Assembly: GCA_019313105.1 (NCBI GenBank)
Contig: JAFDBW010000084.1
Coordinates: forward strand, 1 to 19,770
Length of the DNA stretch: 19,770 nt
Direction of reading: 5' to 3'
From: Deltaproteobacteria bacterium
GTDB lineage: Bacteria; Desulfobacterota; Desulfuromonadia; Desulfuromonadales; BM103
Part shown: piece by piece, positions 1 through 7,569 of the stretch
Position numbering within the stretch: the first letter of the stretch is position 1
Layout: each line of letters begins with the position of its first letter
Notes under the pieces: model-generated
What the model was told of the DNA's origin: nothing
Database searches by the model: none
What the model saw: only the letters and a program-made list of their open reading frames with translations
Position numbers and translations under genes: made by a program

Positions 1-62
1 AACAAATACCAAGGCATTTCGATACATTTTCATGACACCTCAATCGATGAAAGGAGACTGTC

Positions 63-635
63 ATGGGAATGAAAGTTGGGTATGCAAGGGTAAGCACTTC
101 AGGACAAAATCTGGACATTCAACTTGACCGACTGGCCGATTGTGACCGTATCTATCGAGAAAAGGTCTCTGCGGCTTCAGCGAAGAACCGCCCTGAGTTG
201 AAAAACGCATTAGACTTTGTCAGAGAAGAAGATGTTTTCGTGGTTACGAAACTGGACCGTCTTGCTCGATCTGTCGTTGACCTCTCCAACATTGTTCAAC
301 GTCTCGAAGAAAAGAAGGTTGACCTTGTTGTTCTTGACCAGGGGATCGACACGACAACAATCTACGGAAAGTTACAATTCAACATTCTCGCAGCAATCGG
401 TGAGTTTGAACGTGGGATGATCCGTGAGCGCTCACGTGAAGGAAGGGAAAAAGCAAAAGAGAGAGGAGTAAAGTTCGGGGCACGACCGAAACTTGCCTCT
501 GATGAAATTCAGTCTCTTGTCCAGGACTTTGATACTCCAGGCTTGAGTAAGCGAGATTTGGCCGAACTTTATGACATCAGCATCTCATCCGTCTATCGAT
601 TGTATGCGGAAAACAGTTTCGCCGTTTCTGCATGA
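63..635 (+). CDS. Serine recombinase, resolvase/invertase type
   Basis: A 190-residue small serine recombinase, which cuts and rejoins DNA through a 5'-phosphoserine link. The N-terminus holds the catalytic motif YARVST (nucleophile Ser11 from this start). The body has the family motif TKLDRLARS, with conserved Arg residues, and the stretch AAIGEFERGMIRERSREG that leads into the long E helix. The C-terminus, from about residue 145 (LSKRDLAELYDISISSVYRL), is a Hin-like helix-turn-helix. The length is normal for resolvases and invertases, so the gene looks intact. The ATG at 63 follows AAAGGAG at six bases' distance; a second ATG lies two codons in. The gene is visibly AT-richer than the genes to its right and is the only convincing plus-strand gene. 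No transposase, terminal inverted repeats or invertible segment are visible, so it is an orphan or the end of an element that starts left of the window. Confidence 0.93.
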   Translation: MGMKVGYARVSTSGQNLDIQLDRLADCDRIYREKVSAASAKNRPELKNALDFVREEDVFVVTKLDRLARSVVDLSNIVQRLEEKKVDLVVLDQGIDTTTIYGKLQFNILAAIGEFERGMIRERSREGREKAKERGVKFGARPKLASDEIQSLVQDFDTPGLSKRDLAELYDISISSVYRLYAENSFAVSA

Positions 636-641
636 AACAAA

Positions 642-676
642 GGCCACCGGATAATGATCTGGTGGCCATTTTTTTT
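642..676 (+). terminator. Intrinsic terminator of the recombinase gene
   Basis: An 11-bp stem with one G-U pair (642-652 with 657-667) and a four-base loop is followed by eight T residues (669-676), seven bases after the recombinase stop codon. This is a textbook Rho-independent terminator reading rightwards. Confidence 0.9.
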
Positions 677-770
677 GTGTATTAAAGGGCCTCTCAAATA
701 TCTAGACCAATAAAAAGCCGATTTTCCTCTCGCCAGTCGTAGCTTTGAGATAGTTTTTTAAAGTTAACTC

Positions 771-1201
771 TCAATCTACATGACCCTCGAAGTAGACTTG
801 TCGGATCGCGTAGATGATGATCGCTGTGGTCCAGCCAAACATGATGATGCCGTTGACCGCCTGGTACGATGCGGGGACCCGCCAATTCTCGTCGAGCAAG
901 ACATCACCTTAGCCAAGCGTTGTATAAGTGACCATGGAGAAATAGACCACCTTCTCTAAACCCTCAATAGCACCGATTGACAAGTATGCCCCGCTGCCCA
1001 GGCGGTCACCTCGATCAGCGTCACGATGAACATGCAGATCACGATCAAGCTGAGACGCAAGACGCGACTGCACACCCCGAAAACTTTGCCTGTATCTGCC
1101 CTGAGGCGAGAGAGTTTCATGGCCAGCATCATTCCGGATGCGTGAATCGCTGTTGTCAGAACCAGCATTATCGTAGCTATCAAAATTTTAGTGAGAATCA
1201 T
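771..1201 (-). pseudogene. Broken small K+ channel gene (nonsense and frameshift)
   Basis: This is a decayed copy of the intact channel gene at 15071-15499. It is 431 bp against 429 bp, because two extra bases near 991-995 shift the frame after residue 69 (AWAAG) and lead to a TAG at 956. A second lesion lies downstream. In the original frame the selectivity-filter codon TAC (Tyr of TLGYGD) has become TAA at 909-911, a single-base change at 909. The remaining sequence still reads recognisably to a natural end at 771. The gene sits 15 bases downstream of the outer-membrane-factor gene, as in the other copy, so it was once the last gene of the efflux operon. Either lesion alone would destroy the channel. 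Confidence 0.9.
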
Positions 1202-1262
1202 GACGAGAACCTTGATTTATTCGAGGACGCCGTCCCAGGCCCCGGTCCTCTCGCGCATCTCG
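771..1262 (-). repeat. Direct repeat, left copy (channel gene plus end of OMF gene)
   Basis: This block matches 15071-15560 in the same orientation with a constant offset of 14298 bases on the 5' side of the channel. Similarity is very high by eye across the channel gene, the 15-base spacer and the last codons of the outer-membrane-factor gene. It then drops to that of ordinary paralogues further into the OMF coding sequence. Below about 776 the two flanks are unrelated. Confidence 0.85.
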
Positions 1263-2782
1263 TCCTTGGTCGCTGCCGGTAACAAATCGACGGGATCTTG
1301 CTGCCCGCGAATCTCCCAGCCGCCACCCAGTGCCCGGTAGACCTGGACCAGGTTGGTGGCAACGCTTCCCTCGGTCGCGGCGAGAAGGTCCTGTTGCTGA
1401 ACGTTGGACGCCAAAGTCGTGATCAGAGTGTTGAAGTCAATCTCGCCCTCCTGGTATTGGATCACGGCTACGTCCACCGCTCGACGGGACGCTTCTGAGG
1501 CCGCCTCATACCACGTTAATTGCTGGTTTGATTTCAGGAAGGCGACGATGGCGTTTTCCGTTTCGCCCTGAGCCTGCAATACCTGGTTGCGGTAATCGAC
1601 CAGCAGCTGCTGAAAGAGCGCATCCTGGAGTCTCACGTTGCTGCGCAGGCGCCCGTAATTGAGGACATCCCAGCTAAACGTACCGAACAGGCTCCAGAAT
1701 TCCGTGTCGCTCTCGAACAGGTCGCGAGTTTTCAAGGCACTGGAACCAATCGTGCCGCCGATCGACAGGTGAGGATAGAGTTCGGTCACGGCAAAGCCGA
1801 TCTGGGCGCTCTGCGCTGCGAGTTGCCTTTCCGCAATGCGGACATCCGGGCGGCGCCGGATGAGGTCCTGGGGCATGCCCAGCGCAACCGAGGGCGGTGC
1901 ATCGGGGATTCCGGAGCTCGCTGCAAGCAGGCTGTTCATATCGTGGGGGGGCTTGCCAAGGAGGATCGCCAGTGAGTTCTTGAGCTGCTGCAGGGACGTC
2001 TCCAGCTCCGGCACACTGGCCCGCGTGTTGTTGAGCAAGGTTTCCGCCTGTCTCACGTCCAGGTCGCTGACTTCACCGGCGTCGAATTTTGCCTTGGCAA
2101 TCCGGAAGCTCTCCTCCTGAAGCTCGATATTAAATTTAGCAGCAGCCAGACGCTCCTCGAAAGTCCGGATCAGGATATAGTTCTGAGACACCTGGGATAC
2201 CATCGAGACCAGTGCGGCGTCGTAGCCGGCAACGCTCGCATCGAGCAAAGCAGATTCCGATTCCACCAGTCGGCGGAATCGCCCCCAGAAATCCAGCTCC
2301 CAGCCAAGGTTAAAGCCCAAATTGTAATTGTTGAAGGTCAGTCCGCTCTCTTTCTGCCTTATTGCGGTGCCCGTCGCCTGTTGTTGCTGCGGGAACTGGT
2401 TGCCGATGGCGATGGCCAGTTGCTGCTGCGACTGCAAGACTCGCAACCCGGCGGAACGCAGGCTCAGGTTCTGCTGCAGCGCCGTCTCGACGAGTTGATC
2501 GAGGACCGGATCCTGAAATGCCGTATGCCACCACCTCGGGTCAACCGGCGGGTCACCACTGAGTTGAGAGTCCTCGATGTCAATCCAGTCGGGTTGGATT
2601 TCGGCGTCCGGACGGACGTAATCAGGGCCCAGTTTGATGCAGCCGCTGACCAACAGCATCAGCATCATTCCTGCCAAGGAAAAACGCAGCATTTTCAACA
2701 GTGAAGTCCCTGCCCTACTGTTCGCGGGCCTACCAACCGATCCAGGTCTGGAATCATATATCCACAGAGAATCCCGACTCAT
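1217..2782 (-). CDS. Outer-membrane efflux lipoprotein, NodT/OMF family
   Basis: A TolC-like outer-membrane factor of 521 residues, the exit duct of a tripartite efflux pump. An internal Met at residue 31 begins a lipoprotein signal (MLRFSLAGMMLMLLVSGC, lipobox LVSGC), followed by the family start IKLGPDYVRPD. Two OEP repeats follow; the second holds RPDVRIAERQLAAQSAQIG, typical of NodT-type proteins. The ATG at 2782 overlaps the adaptor's stop codon (ATGA) and has a strong GGAGGG site, but it adds 30 residues before the signal. The ATG at 2692 gives a conventional lipoprotein but has a weaker ribosome site, so the start is unresolved. A truncated paralogue of its last 90 residues lies at 15515-15793. 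The substrate is not evident; AaeB/FUSC systems export aromatic acids and fusaric-acid-like compounds. Confidence 0.95.
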   Translation of the reverse strand: MSRDSLWIYDSRPGSVGRPANSRAGTSLLKMLRFSLAGMMLMLLVSGCIKLGPDYVRPDAEIQPDWIDIEDSQLSGDPPVDPRWWHTAFQDPVLDQLVETALQQNLSLRSAGLRVLQSQQQLAIAIGNQFPQQQQATGTAIRQKESGLTFNNYNLGFNLGWELDFWGRFRRLVESESALLDASVAGYDAALVSMVSQVSQNYILIRTFEERLAAAKFNIELQEESFRIAKAKFDAGEVSDLDVRQAETLLNNTRASVPELETSLQQLKNSLAILLGKPPHDMNSLLAASSGIPDAPPSVALGMPQDLIRRRPDVRIAERQLAAQSAQIGFAVTELYPHLSIGGTIGSSALKTRDLFESDTEFWSLFGTFSWDVLNYGRLRSNVRLQDALFQQLLVDYRNQVLQAQGETENAIVAFLKSNQQLTWYEAASEASRRAVDVAVIQYQEGEIDFNTLITTLASNVQQQDLLAATEGSVATNLVQVYRALGGGWEIRGQQDPVDLLPAATKDEMRERTGAWDGVLE

Positions 2783-3888
2783 TCGGTCCCTCCGGCATCA
2801 TATCTGGAGCCGCTCCTGACCAGCACGGAAGCGGTCGTCCCGACGCGCAGTTCAACACCCTCCGGGATCTCGGTCAGATTGATCCGCACCGGGACCCGCT
2901 GGGCAAGCCTGATCCATTCAAAGGTCGGACTGACATTCGGCAAGAGTTCGAAACCTGTACTGCCGTCCTGTTGTGAAATCCCCCATCCGAGGCTGTCGAC
3001 ATAGCCTTTGATCGGCTTGTCCGGGTAGGACATCAAAGTGATGATGGCGTTATTATTTTTATTGATTCCCTCGACGTAGGTCTCCCTGAAATAGCCGACG
3101 ACCCAGAAACTGTTGACATCGACCAACGCCAGAGCCGGCTGGTTGGCAACTGCCTGCGTTCCGATCCGCAGGTTCAGGTTAGTGACATAACCATCCACCG
3201 GTGCCCTGACCTGGGTGAATTCCAGGTTCAGCTCCGCCTGTCTGACCGCAGCCCGCGCCTGGCGGATACTGGGATTGGCGTCCCCCGCGGCGCCGAGATT
3301 GGCCTTCGTTTCTGCGAGAGTCGCCTCCGCCTGGCTCAAATCCGCCAGCGCCTTGGCCAGCGCCGACTGCGCCGAACTTTTTTCTTGCACCGCAACCTCG
3401 TAATTCGCCTTAGCTCGCTCCACCGCTTTCTCCGAAGTCGCCTTTAAAGGCAGCATCTGCTGCTGTCGTTCGTACTCGGCTTTGTTCTTATCGATGGTCG
3501 CTTCAACCTGCTTGATGTAGCTCTGCGACTGCTTCACGACCGCCCGGGAAGCCTCGACCTGAGCCGTGGCCGCCTCAACCTGCTTCTCCTGGCCGAGGTA
3601 AGTATCTCCGGTCAGATCATACTGCGCCCGCGCCTGGTCGAGGCTGGCCTGGAAAGTCCGTGGATCGATCTCGAAGAGCAGGTCGCCGGCCCTGACGAAC
3701 TGATTGTCCCTGATCGGCAGCTGTATGATCGGACCCGAGATCCGCGACGTAACCTGCACGACCTCGGCCCGCACCTGGCCATTGCGGGTCCAGGGATTGG
3801 TGACATAGTCCCAGTATTTGAACAGGACGAGAAGGACGGCAAGCAGAACAATTGATCCGGTCAGCAGATATTTTTTCAACTCTTTCAT
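2779..3888 (-). CDS. HlyD/AaeA-type membrane-fusion (adaptor) protein
   Basis: The 369-residue periplasmic adaptor that links the inner-membrane pump to the outer-membrane factor. It has an N-terminal membrane anchor (about residues 8-26), then a first half-barrel/lipoyl segment (about 40-75, with RISGPIIQLPIRDNQFVRAG). A long Ala/Gln/Lys-rich alpha-helical hairpin (about 80-200) follows. The second lipoyl half (AELNLEFTQVRAPVDGYVTN) and a beta-barrel region (WVVGYFRETYVEGI) come next. The length and the short N-terminal anchor match AaeA/EmrA-like adaptors. The ATG at 3888 is three bases after the stop of the DUF1656 gene, and the gene end overlaps the OMF start by four bases, so translation is probably coupled through the operon. 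Confidence 0.95.
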   Translation of the reverse strand: MKELKKYLLTGSIVLLAVLLVLFKYWDYVTNPWTRNGQVRAEVVQVTSRISGPIIQLPIRDNQFVRAGDLLFEIDPRTFQASLDQARAQYDLTGDTYLGQEKQVEAATAQVEASRAVVKQSQSYIKQVEATIDKNKAEYERQQQMLPLKATSEKAVERAKANYEVAVQEKSSAQSALAKALADLSQAEATLAETKANLGAAGDANPSIRQARAAVRQAELNLEFTQVRAPVDGYVTNLNLRIGTQAVANQPALALVDVNSFWVVGYFRETYVEGINKNNNAIITLMSYPDKPIKGYVDSLGWGISQQDGSTGFELLPNVSPTFEWIRLAQRVPVRINLTEIPEGVELRVGTTASVLVRSGSRYDAGGTE

Positions 3889-3891
3889 GGG

Positions 3892-4104
3892 CTACACCTT
3901 GAAGACAAAAATACCGATCAGGAGCGTATAGATCACCATCAGCGATAATGAAACCAACGGCGGATAAAAGAAATACTTCGATAGTCGATAGCGGTTGAGT
4001 AGTCGAAAGGTGATGACGGCGGCAATCACACCGAAGAAGCTGGCGATCAGCAACGGCGGCAGATAAACGCCCCCGATCGCAATTTCATGGGGAATTGTAC
4101 TCAT
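3892..4104 (-). CDS. DUF1656 (AaeX-like) small membrane protein
   Basis: A 70-residue protein with two transmembrane segments (about residues 13-35 and 47-68). The N-terminal sequence HEIAIGGVYLPPLLIASFFG is typical of DUF1656/AaeX. In the family this peptide is nearly always encoded between the FUSC/AaeB pump and the HlyD/AaeA adaptor, exactly as here: 18 bases after the FUSC gene and three before the adaptor. AGGAAA precedes the ATG. Its precise role is unsettled; it is presumed to be a small accessory subunit of the pump in the inner membrane. Confidence 0.9.
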   Translation of the reverse strand: MSTIPHEIAIGGVYLPPLLIASFFGVIAAVITFRLLNRYRLSKYFFYPPLVSLSLMVIYTLLIGIFVFKV

Positions 4105-4122
4105 CGCTTTTCCTTCCCTGTT

Positions 4123-6354
4123 TTAGAAACGATCTTCCTGCCATGGCGTCCAGTCGATCGCTGCCGCCTTTCCGACATAGTCGACCAACGCTTCAGACAA
4201 GCTCCGAATCGCCCCGAGCAGGCGATAGAAATTGATCGCATCCTGCTCACGATTCACTGTCTCGGGAGCCTTGTTCAGCGCTTCCTGCACTCGCTCTTCC
4301 AGTTGTAGCAGTTTATCATCCAGCAGGGTGCGCATTTTCATACCATCCAGGGTATCAGGGGCTGCTGCCATCTGTTGAAAGCATGACTGGACCTGAGTCA
4401 ACCAGTTACGAAAGTCCCTGGCAAACTCCTGGACCAGAAAATCTGCCTGCTTGGTCTGACATTCCTCTCTCAACAACTGAATACGGTAAGCCAGCGACTG
4501 CAGACTGGTTAACTGCATTTTCACCTGATCCATGGTTGTCCCGCGAAGATAATGCAGATCGAGGAACGGTAGCCAGCTGCCGACCTTGGTCGGCAGTGTC
4601 GCCACCTCACGGGCATGAAAAGCCTGCCGCCAACGATGCATCCGCTTCTCCGGGTGCGATCGGTCCCAGCGCATTGTCCCCATCAGGTAGTCACAGCTGC
4701 GAAAAAAACGCCCGACCAGCCTGCGCACCGCCCGTTCCGGATGCGAGGAAAAGGGAATATGCGCAGTAAGCAGCAGAATCAGGAATAACTGAGCAAAGAT
4801 CATGGCTGTGGTCGTAACAGTGAGAAAATGGTAGCTCTGTTGATTATTGATCGAGGTCACGGAAAGCAACATCGCCAGACCTAACAATCTGCCGAGTTGC
4901 TGCCGGGGCTCGCTGTACAGATAGCAGATAACAAAGGTCGCAGCAAAAAGCAGCAGGCCGAGACTTTGAAACCCCGACAGGGTTGGCATGACAAAAATAT
5001 ACAATACGGTGGCAAACAACAGTCCATTGGTGAGCGGGAGTATAAGTTTGGCAACTGCCAACTGGGGCGTGTTAACAACAACGATACCGATAGCCGATGC
5101 CATAATAACCAGAGTGCTGCCACCCGGCAGATCCTGAACATAGAGATAAGCCAGCCAGACCGACCAGAAGACAACCACGTAGCGCAAGAGACTTCCCAGG
5201 CGGTCCAGATCCAAAGACAATGGGCTCGATGCAACGAGCGGCACCTTGGTTGCTTCGCAGGCAGGACCATTCCCGGTGATGTCCGCTACGATCTCGAACA
5301 AAGTGCGGGTCAACTCTTCCAGGCCTGCCATCCGATTCCTGGTCACGATGAGTGCGGACCGTTCAAAATGTGAGAGCCTGCTCAACGTAGTTCGCTCTAA
5401 CTGCAACTGTACGTTCTGCGGTGAACTTTCCGGAGGCTGCCCCGCCAGCATGTCGGCAACCAGCTGCAGTCGGCGTTCAACTTCGCCAGCAAATTTATCG
5501 AGGGAAGGCAGCAATTGTGGCAGATCCAGTGAATGCACTTCGGCGAAGCTTTCCCGCCACCACGCCAGGGTCTTCATCAGCTTCGCCACCTGCTGCTGAT
5601 ATGATCGCCATTGGTTCGAAAGCTCATGGACCACGTAACTGTCGGTCTCGGCGGCGGCCAGCAATTGATCGAAGCGAGCCTTCTGTTGTATCTCTCGAGC
5701 ACTCAGCTCCATGATATCTTCTTTGCTAGTCTGCTGCTGTAGACGTCGCAAGCAGGCCCGGTATAGCTCGAGCTGCGTGACGGCCAGTTCGCCGGTAGCG
5801 GCTTTGAAGGATTCATAACTACTGACCGGCCAGAGAAAGATCGACACCAGGGAGTAGACCAGGATACCCAGCCCGGTCTGCTGGGTACGCAGCATGGCAA
5901 TCTGGAAAGCATTGGCCGCATCCGCACCTCCGTTCACGCAGATAATGACGCAGACGAAGGCACTGACATGCCAGAAATAAGCGTTGCGACTGCCACTCAT
6001 CATGTAGGCACAAAAAGTGGTATAGATGGAAAGGATGGCAATGAAGGCCCAGCGATCCTGAGGAAACAGTGCAATCAGGCTCAACGCCACGACCATTCCC
6101 ATCAGCGTACCGACCATCCGCATCGCCGCCTTGTTTATCGATTGCCCGACCGTCGCCAGACTCACGAAAGCTACTGCGAATCCGGCCCAGAGCGGTTTAT
6201 CCCAACCCATCGACAGGGAAATGGCATAGGCAATGACCATCGCTAGCGCAGTCTTGAAGGCTTCCTTGAATTGCGGTGAAAGGAAAAATCCGCTCGTCAG
6301 CCTAGCGAAGGCTTGAACATCAGCTCCTAACTTTTCACGGACAGTCGCGATCAA
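4123..6354 (-). CDS. FUSC/AaeB-type aromatic-acid efflux pump, inner membrane
   Basis: A 743-residue fusaric-acid-resistance/AaeB-type transporter, normal for the family. It shows the usual duplicated layout. A first membrane domain (about residues 32-185, starting KEAFKTALAMVIAYAISLSM) is followed by a soluble helical region (about 190-375) and a second membrane domain (about 385-540, starting around LLRYVVVFWSVWLAYLYV). A C-terminal helical domain ends the protein. Start TTG at 6354 lies two bases after the stop of the EamA gene and behind AAGGAG, which suggests translational coupling. The family is proton-driven and exports aromatic carboxylates; the substrate here is unknown. A small 5' remnant of a paralogue lies at about 15799-15890. 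The downstream DUF1656, HlyD and OMF genes complete the pump. Confidence 0.95.
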   Translation of the reverse strand: MIATVREKLGADVQAFARLTSGFFLSPQFKEAFKTALAMVIAYAISLSMGWDKPLWAGFAVAFVSLATVGQSINKAAMRMVGTLMGMVVALSLIALFPQDRWAFIAILSIYTTFCAYMMSGSRNAYFWHVSAFVCVIICVNGGADAANAFQIAMLRTQQTGLGILVYSLVSIFLWPVSSYESFKAATGELAVTQLELYRACLRRLQQQTSKEDIMELSAREIQQKARFDQLLAAAETDSYVVHELSNQWRSYQQQVAKLMKTLAWWRESFAEVHSLDLPQLLPSLDKFAGEVERRLQLVADMLAGQPPESSPQNVQLQLERTTLSRLSHFERSALIVTRNRMAGLEELTRTLFEIVADITGNGPACEATKVPLVASSPLSLDLDRLGSLLRYVVVFWSVWLAYLYVQDLPGGSTLVIMASAIGIVVVNTPQLAVAKLILPLTNGLLFATVLYIFVMPTLSGFQSLGLLLFAATFVICYLYSEPRQQLGRLLGLAMLLSVTSINNQQSYHFLTVTTTAMIFAQLFLILLLTAHIPFSSHPERAVRRLVGRFFRSCDYLMGTMRWDRSHPEKRMHRWRQAFHAREVATLPTKVGSWLPFLDLHYLRGTTMDQVKMQLTSLQSLAYRIQLLREECQTKQADFLVQEFARDFRNWLTQVQSCFQQMAAAPDTLDGMKMRTLLDDKLLQLEERVQEALNKAPETVNREQDAINFYRLLGAIRSLSEALVDYVGKAAAIDWTPWQEDRF

Positions 6355-6356
6355 GG

Positions 6357-7256
6357 TCAGTATCGCTCCTTATCGATAGTCACTCTGCGTACAGATACGG
6401 TCAAAACAAACAACCCCGACAGCATCATAAACAATCCACACCAGGCAGCCAACGGGAAATGCTCACCGACGATAAGAACGCCAAGCAGCCCGGCCGTGAG
6501 TGGTTCCATGAGCGTTATCGTGACGGCAGTAGCGACCGGTGTGAGGGTCAGGCCATAGGCGAACAGGAACATCGGCAAAGCATACGTCAGAACCCCCAGA
6601 TAAAGGGCAACAGCGGTTCCACTTGGCTCGGCCAGCCAGGAAAAATCCCGGGTCCAGATCAACGGCAACAACATCAACGCCCCCAGGGAGGCGACCACCG
6701 CCATCACGGCAAGCGCTGACTTGTTGGCGAGAAGTTTCTTGACGGTCAGCGCATACATGGCGTAGCAGCCACCGGCACCAAGAGCCAGGACAATTCCGGT
6801 TGGCCTGACGGCCACCGGGGCAGTCCGGCCGGCAAGCAGGAGCAGGCAGCAACCGCTGATCGCCAGCAGGGTCGCGATCACCCAGCGCCGCCCGGGTCTC
6901 TCTCCGGCAAAGAAAAAAGCCAGGATACCGGCAAAGATCGGGGCACTTCCCAGCCCGACGATAGTGCCGATGGCAACGCCGGTCTGATGGACGGCATTGA
7001 AAAACAGTAATTGGAAGGCCGCAACCGAAAAGGCGCTCAACAACGACAGCTTCACCGGCCATGTCGCAACGGGGCCCAATTCGCCACGCAAAACAGCCAG
7101 CAGAAAAAGGACAGCTCCGCCAATTGCAATGCGCATCATGCCGACGACCATGGGGTCGTAACCCTGAGGCGCAAACGTTTGCGCCGTGCCGCAGGTCCCC
7201 CAGAGCATGGCTGCCGTCAGCAGGCAATAAACTCCGACCTTCTCTTTAGCGATCAA
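6357..7256 (-). CDS. EamA-family (DMT) transporter
   Basis: A 299-residue inner-membrane protein with about ten transmembrane segments arranged as two EamA repeats (roughly residues 8-140 and 152-288). The first opens with CLLTAAMLWGTCGTAQTFAP, typical of drug/metabolite exporters. The second repeat contains a typical ending (TITLMEPLTAGLLGVLIVGE). Such proteins usually export amino acids or small metabolites; nothing in the sequence identifies the substrate. The start is TTG at 7256 behind AGGAA; the next gene (FUSC) also starts with TTG just two bases after this gene's stop, so the two are coupled. The gene probably belongs to the same transcript as the porin and lipoprotein upstream and the efflux pump downstream. 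Confidence 0.92.
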   Translation of the reverse strand: MIAKEKVGVYCLLTAAMLWGTCGTAQTFAPQGYDPMVVGMMRIAIGGAVLFLLAVLRGELGPVATWPVKLSLLSAFSVAAFQLLFFNAVHQTGVAIGTIVGLGSAPIFAGILAFFFAGERPGRRWVIATLLAISGCCLLLLAGRTAPVAVRPTGIVLALGAGGCYAMYALTVKKLLANKSALAVMAVVASLGALMLLPLIWTRDFSWLAEPSGTAVALYLGVLTYALPMFLFAYGLTLTPVATAVTITLMEPLTAGLLGVLIVGEHFPLAAWCGLFMMLSGLFVLTVSVRRVTIDKERY

Positions 7257-7335
7257 GCAAGCGTTCCTGAGGTTGAAGCCATGATATTGTCCTGTTAGCT
7301 GTTTTCAGCTGTATGGCAGTTGCAGGCTCCTCCTG

Positions 7336-7569
7336 CTACTCGGCAGGTGAATCGGTCTTTTCTCCCGCTTGATCTTTGTTATCCGTTTCCGCTTTCCTCA
7401 AGATCACGAACTCACCCTGTTCTCCCGAAAAAAGACCCCTTTCCGGGCCCTCTTCGCGGTTGTTGCGCGGTTCATAAGGCTTCATCCCCGCGCAACCCGC
7501 AACAAGGGACGAGAACAACACGAACCCCAGGAGAAAATTGTTTGAATTCACGGACCAGCGGGTGTTCAT
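7336..7569 (-). CDS. Small lipoprotein, function unknown
   Basis: A 77-residue protein with a lipoprotein signal: a hydrophobic stretch ending FSSLVAGC puts the acylated Cys at residue 26. The mature part is about 50 residues, polar and rich in Glu, Lys and Asp (for example REEGPERGLFSGEQGEFVIL), without membrane segments or a domain I recognise. There is no +2 Asp after the Cys (it is Ala), which under the E. coli rule would favour the outer membrane. Its ATG shares one base with the TGA stop of the porin gene, so the two are translationally coupled. It could be an accessory of the porin or simply an envelope lipoprotein; the coupling is the main reason to believe it is real. Confidence 0.7.
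   Translation of the reverse strand: MNTRWSVNSNNFLLGFVLFSSLVAGCAGMKPYEPRNNREEGPERGLFSGEQGEFVILRKAETDNKDQAGEKTDSPAE

Noticed and set aside
956..1201. 81-codon frame that could be called a small membrane protein
   Set aside because: It is the 5' part of the frameshifted channel gene; alignment with 15071-15499 shows the two extra bases.
7254..7283. Nine-codon frame starting ATGGCTTC that overlaps the EamA start
   Set aside because: It could be a leader peptide coupled to the TTG start, but there is no independent support.
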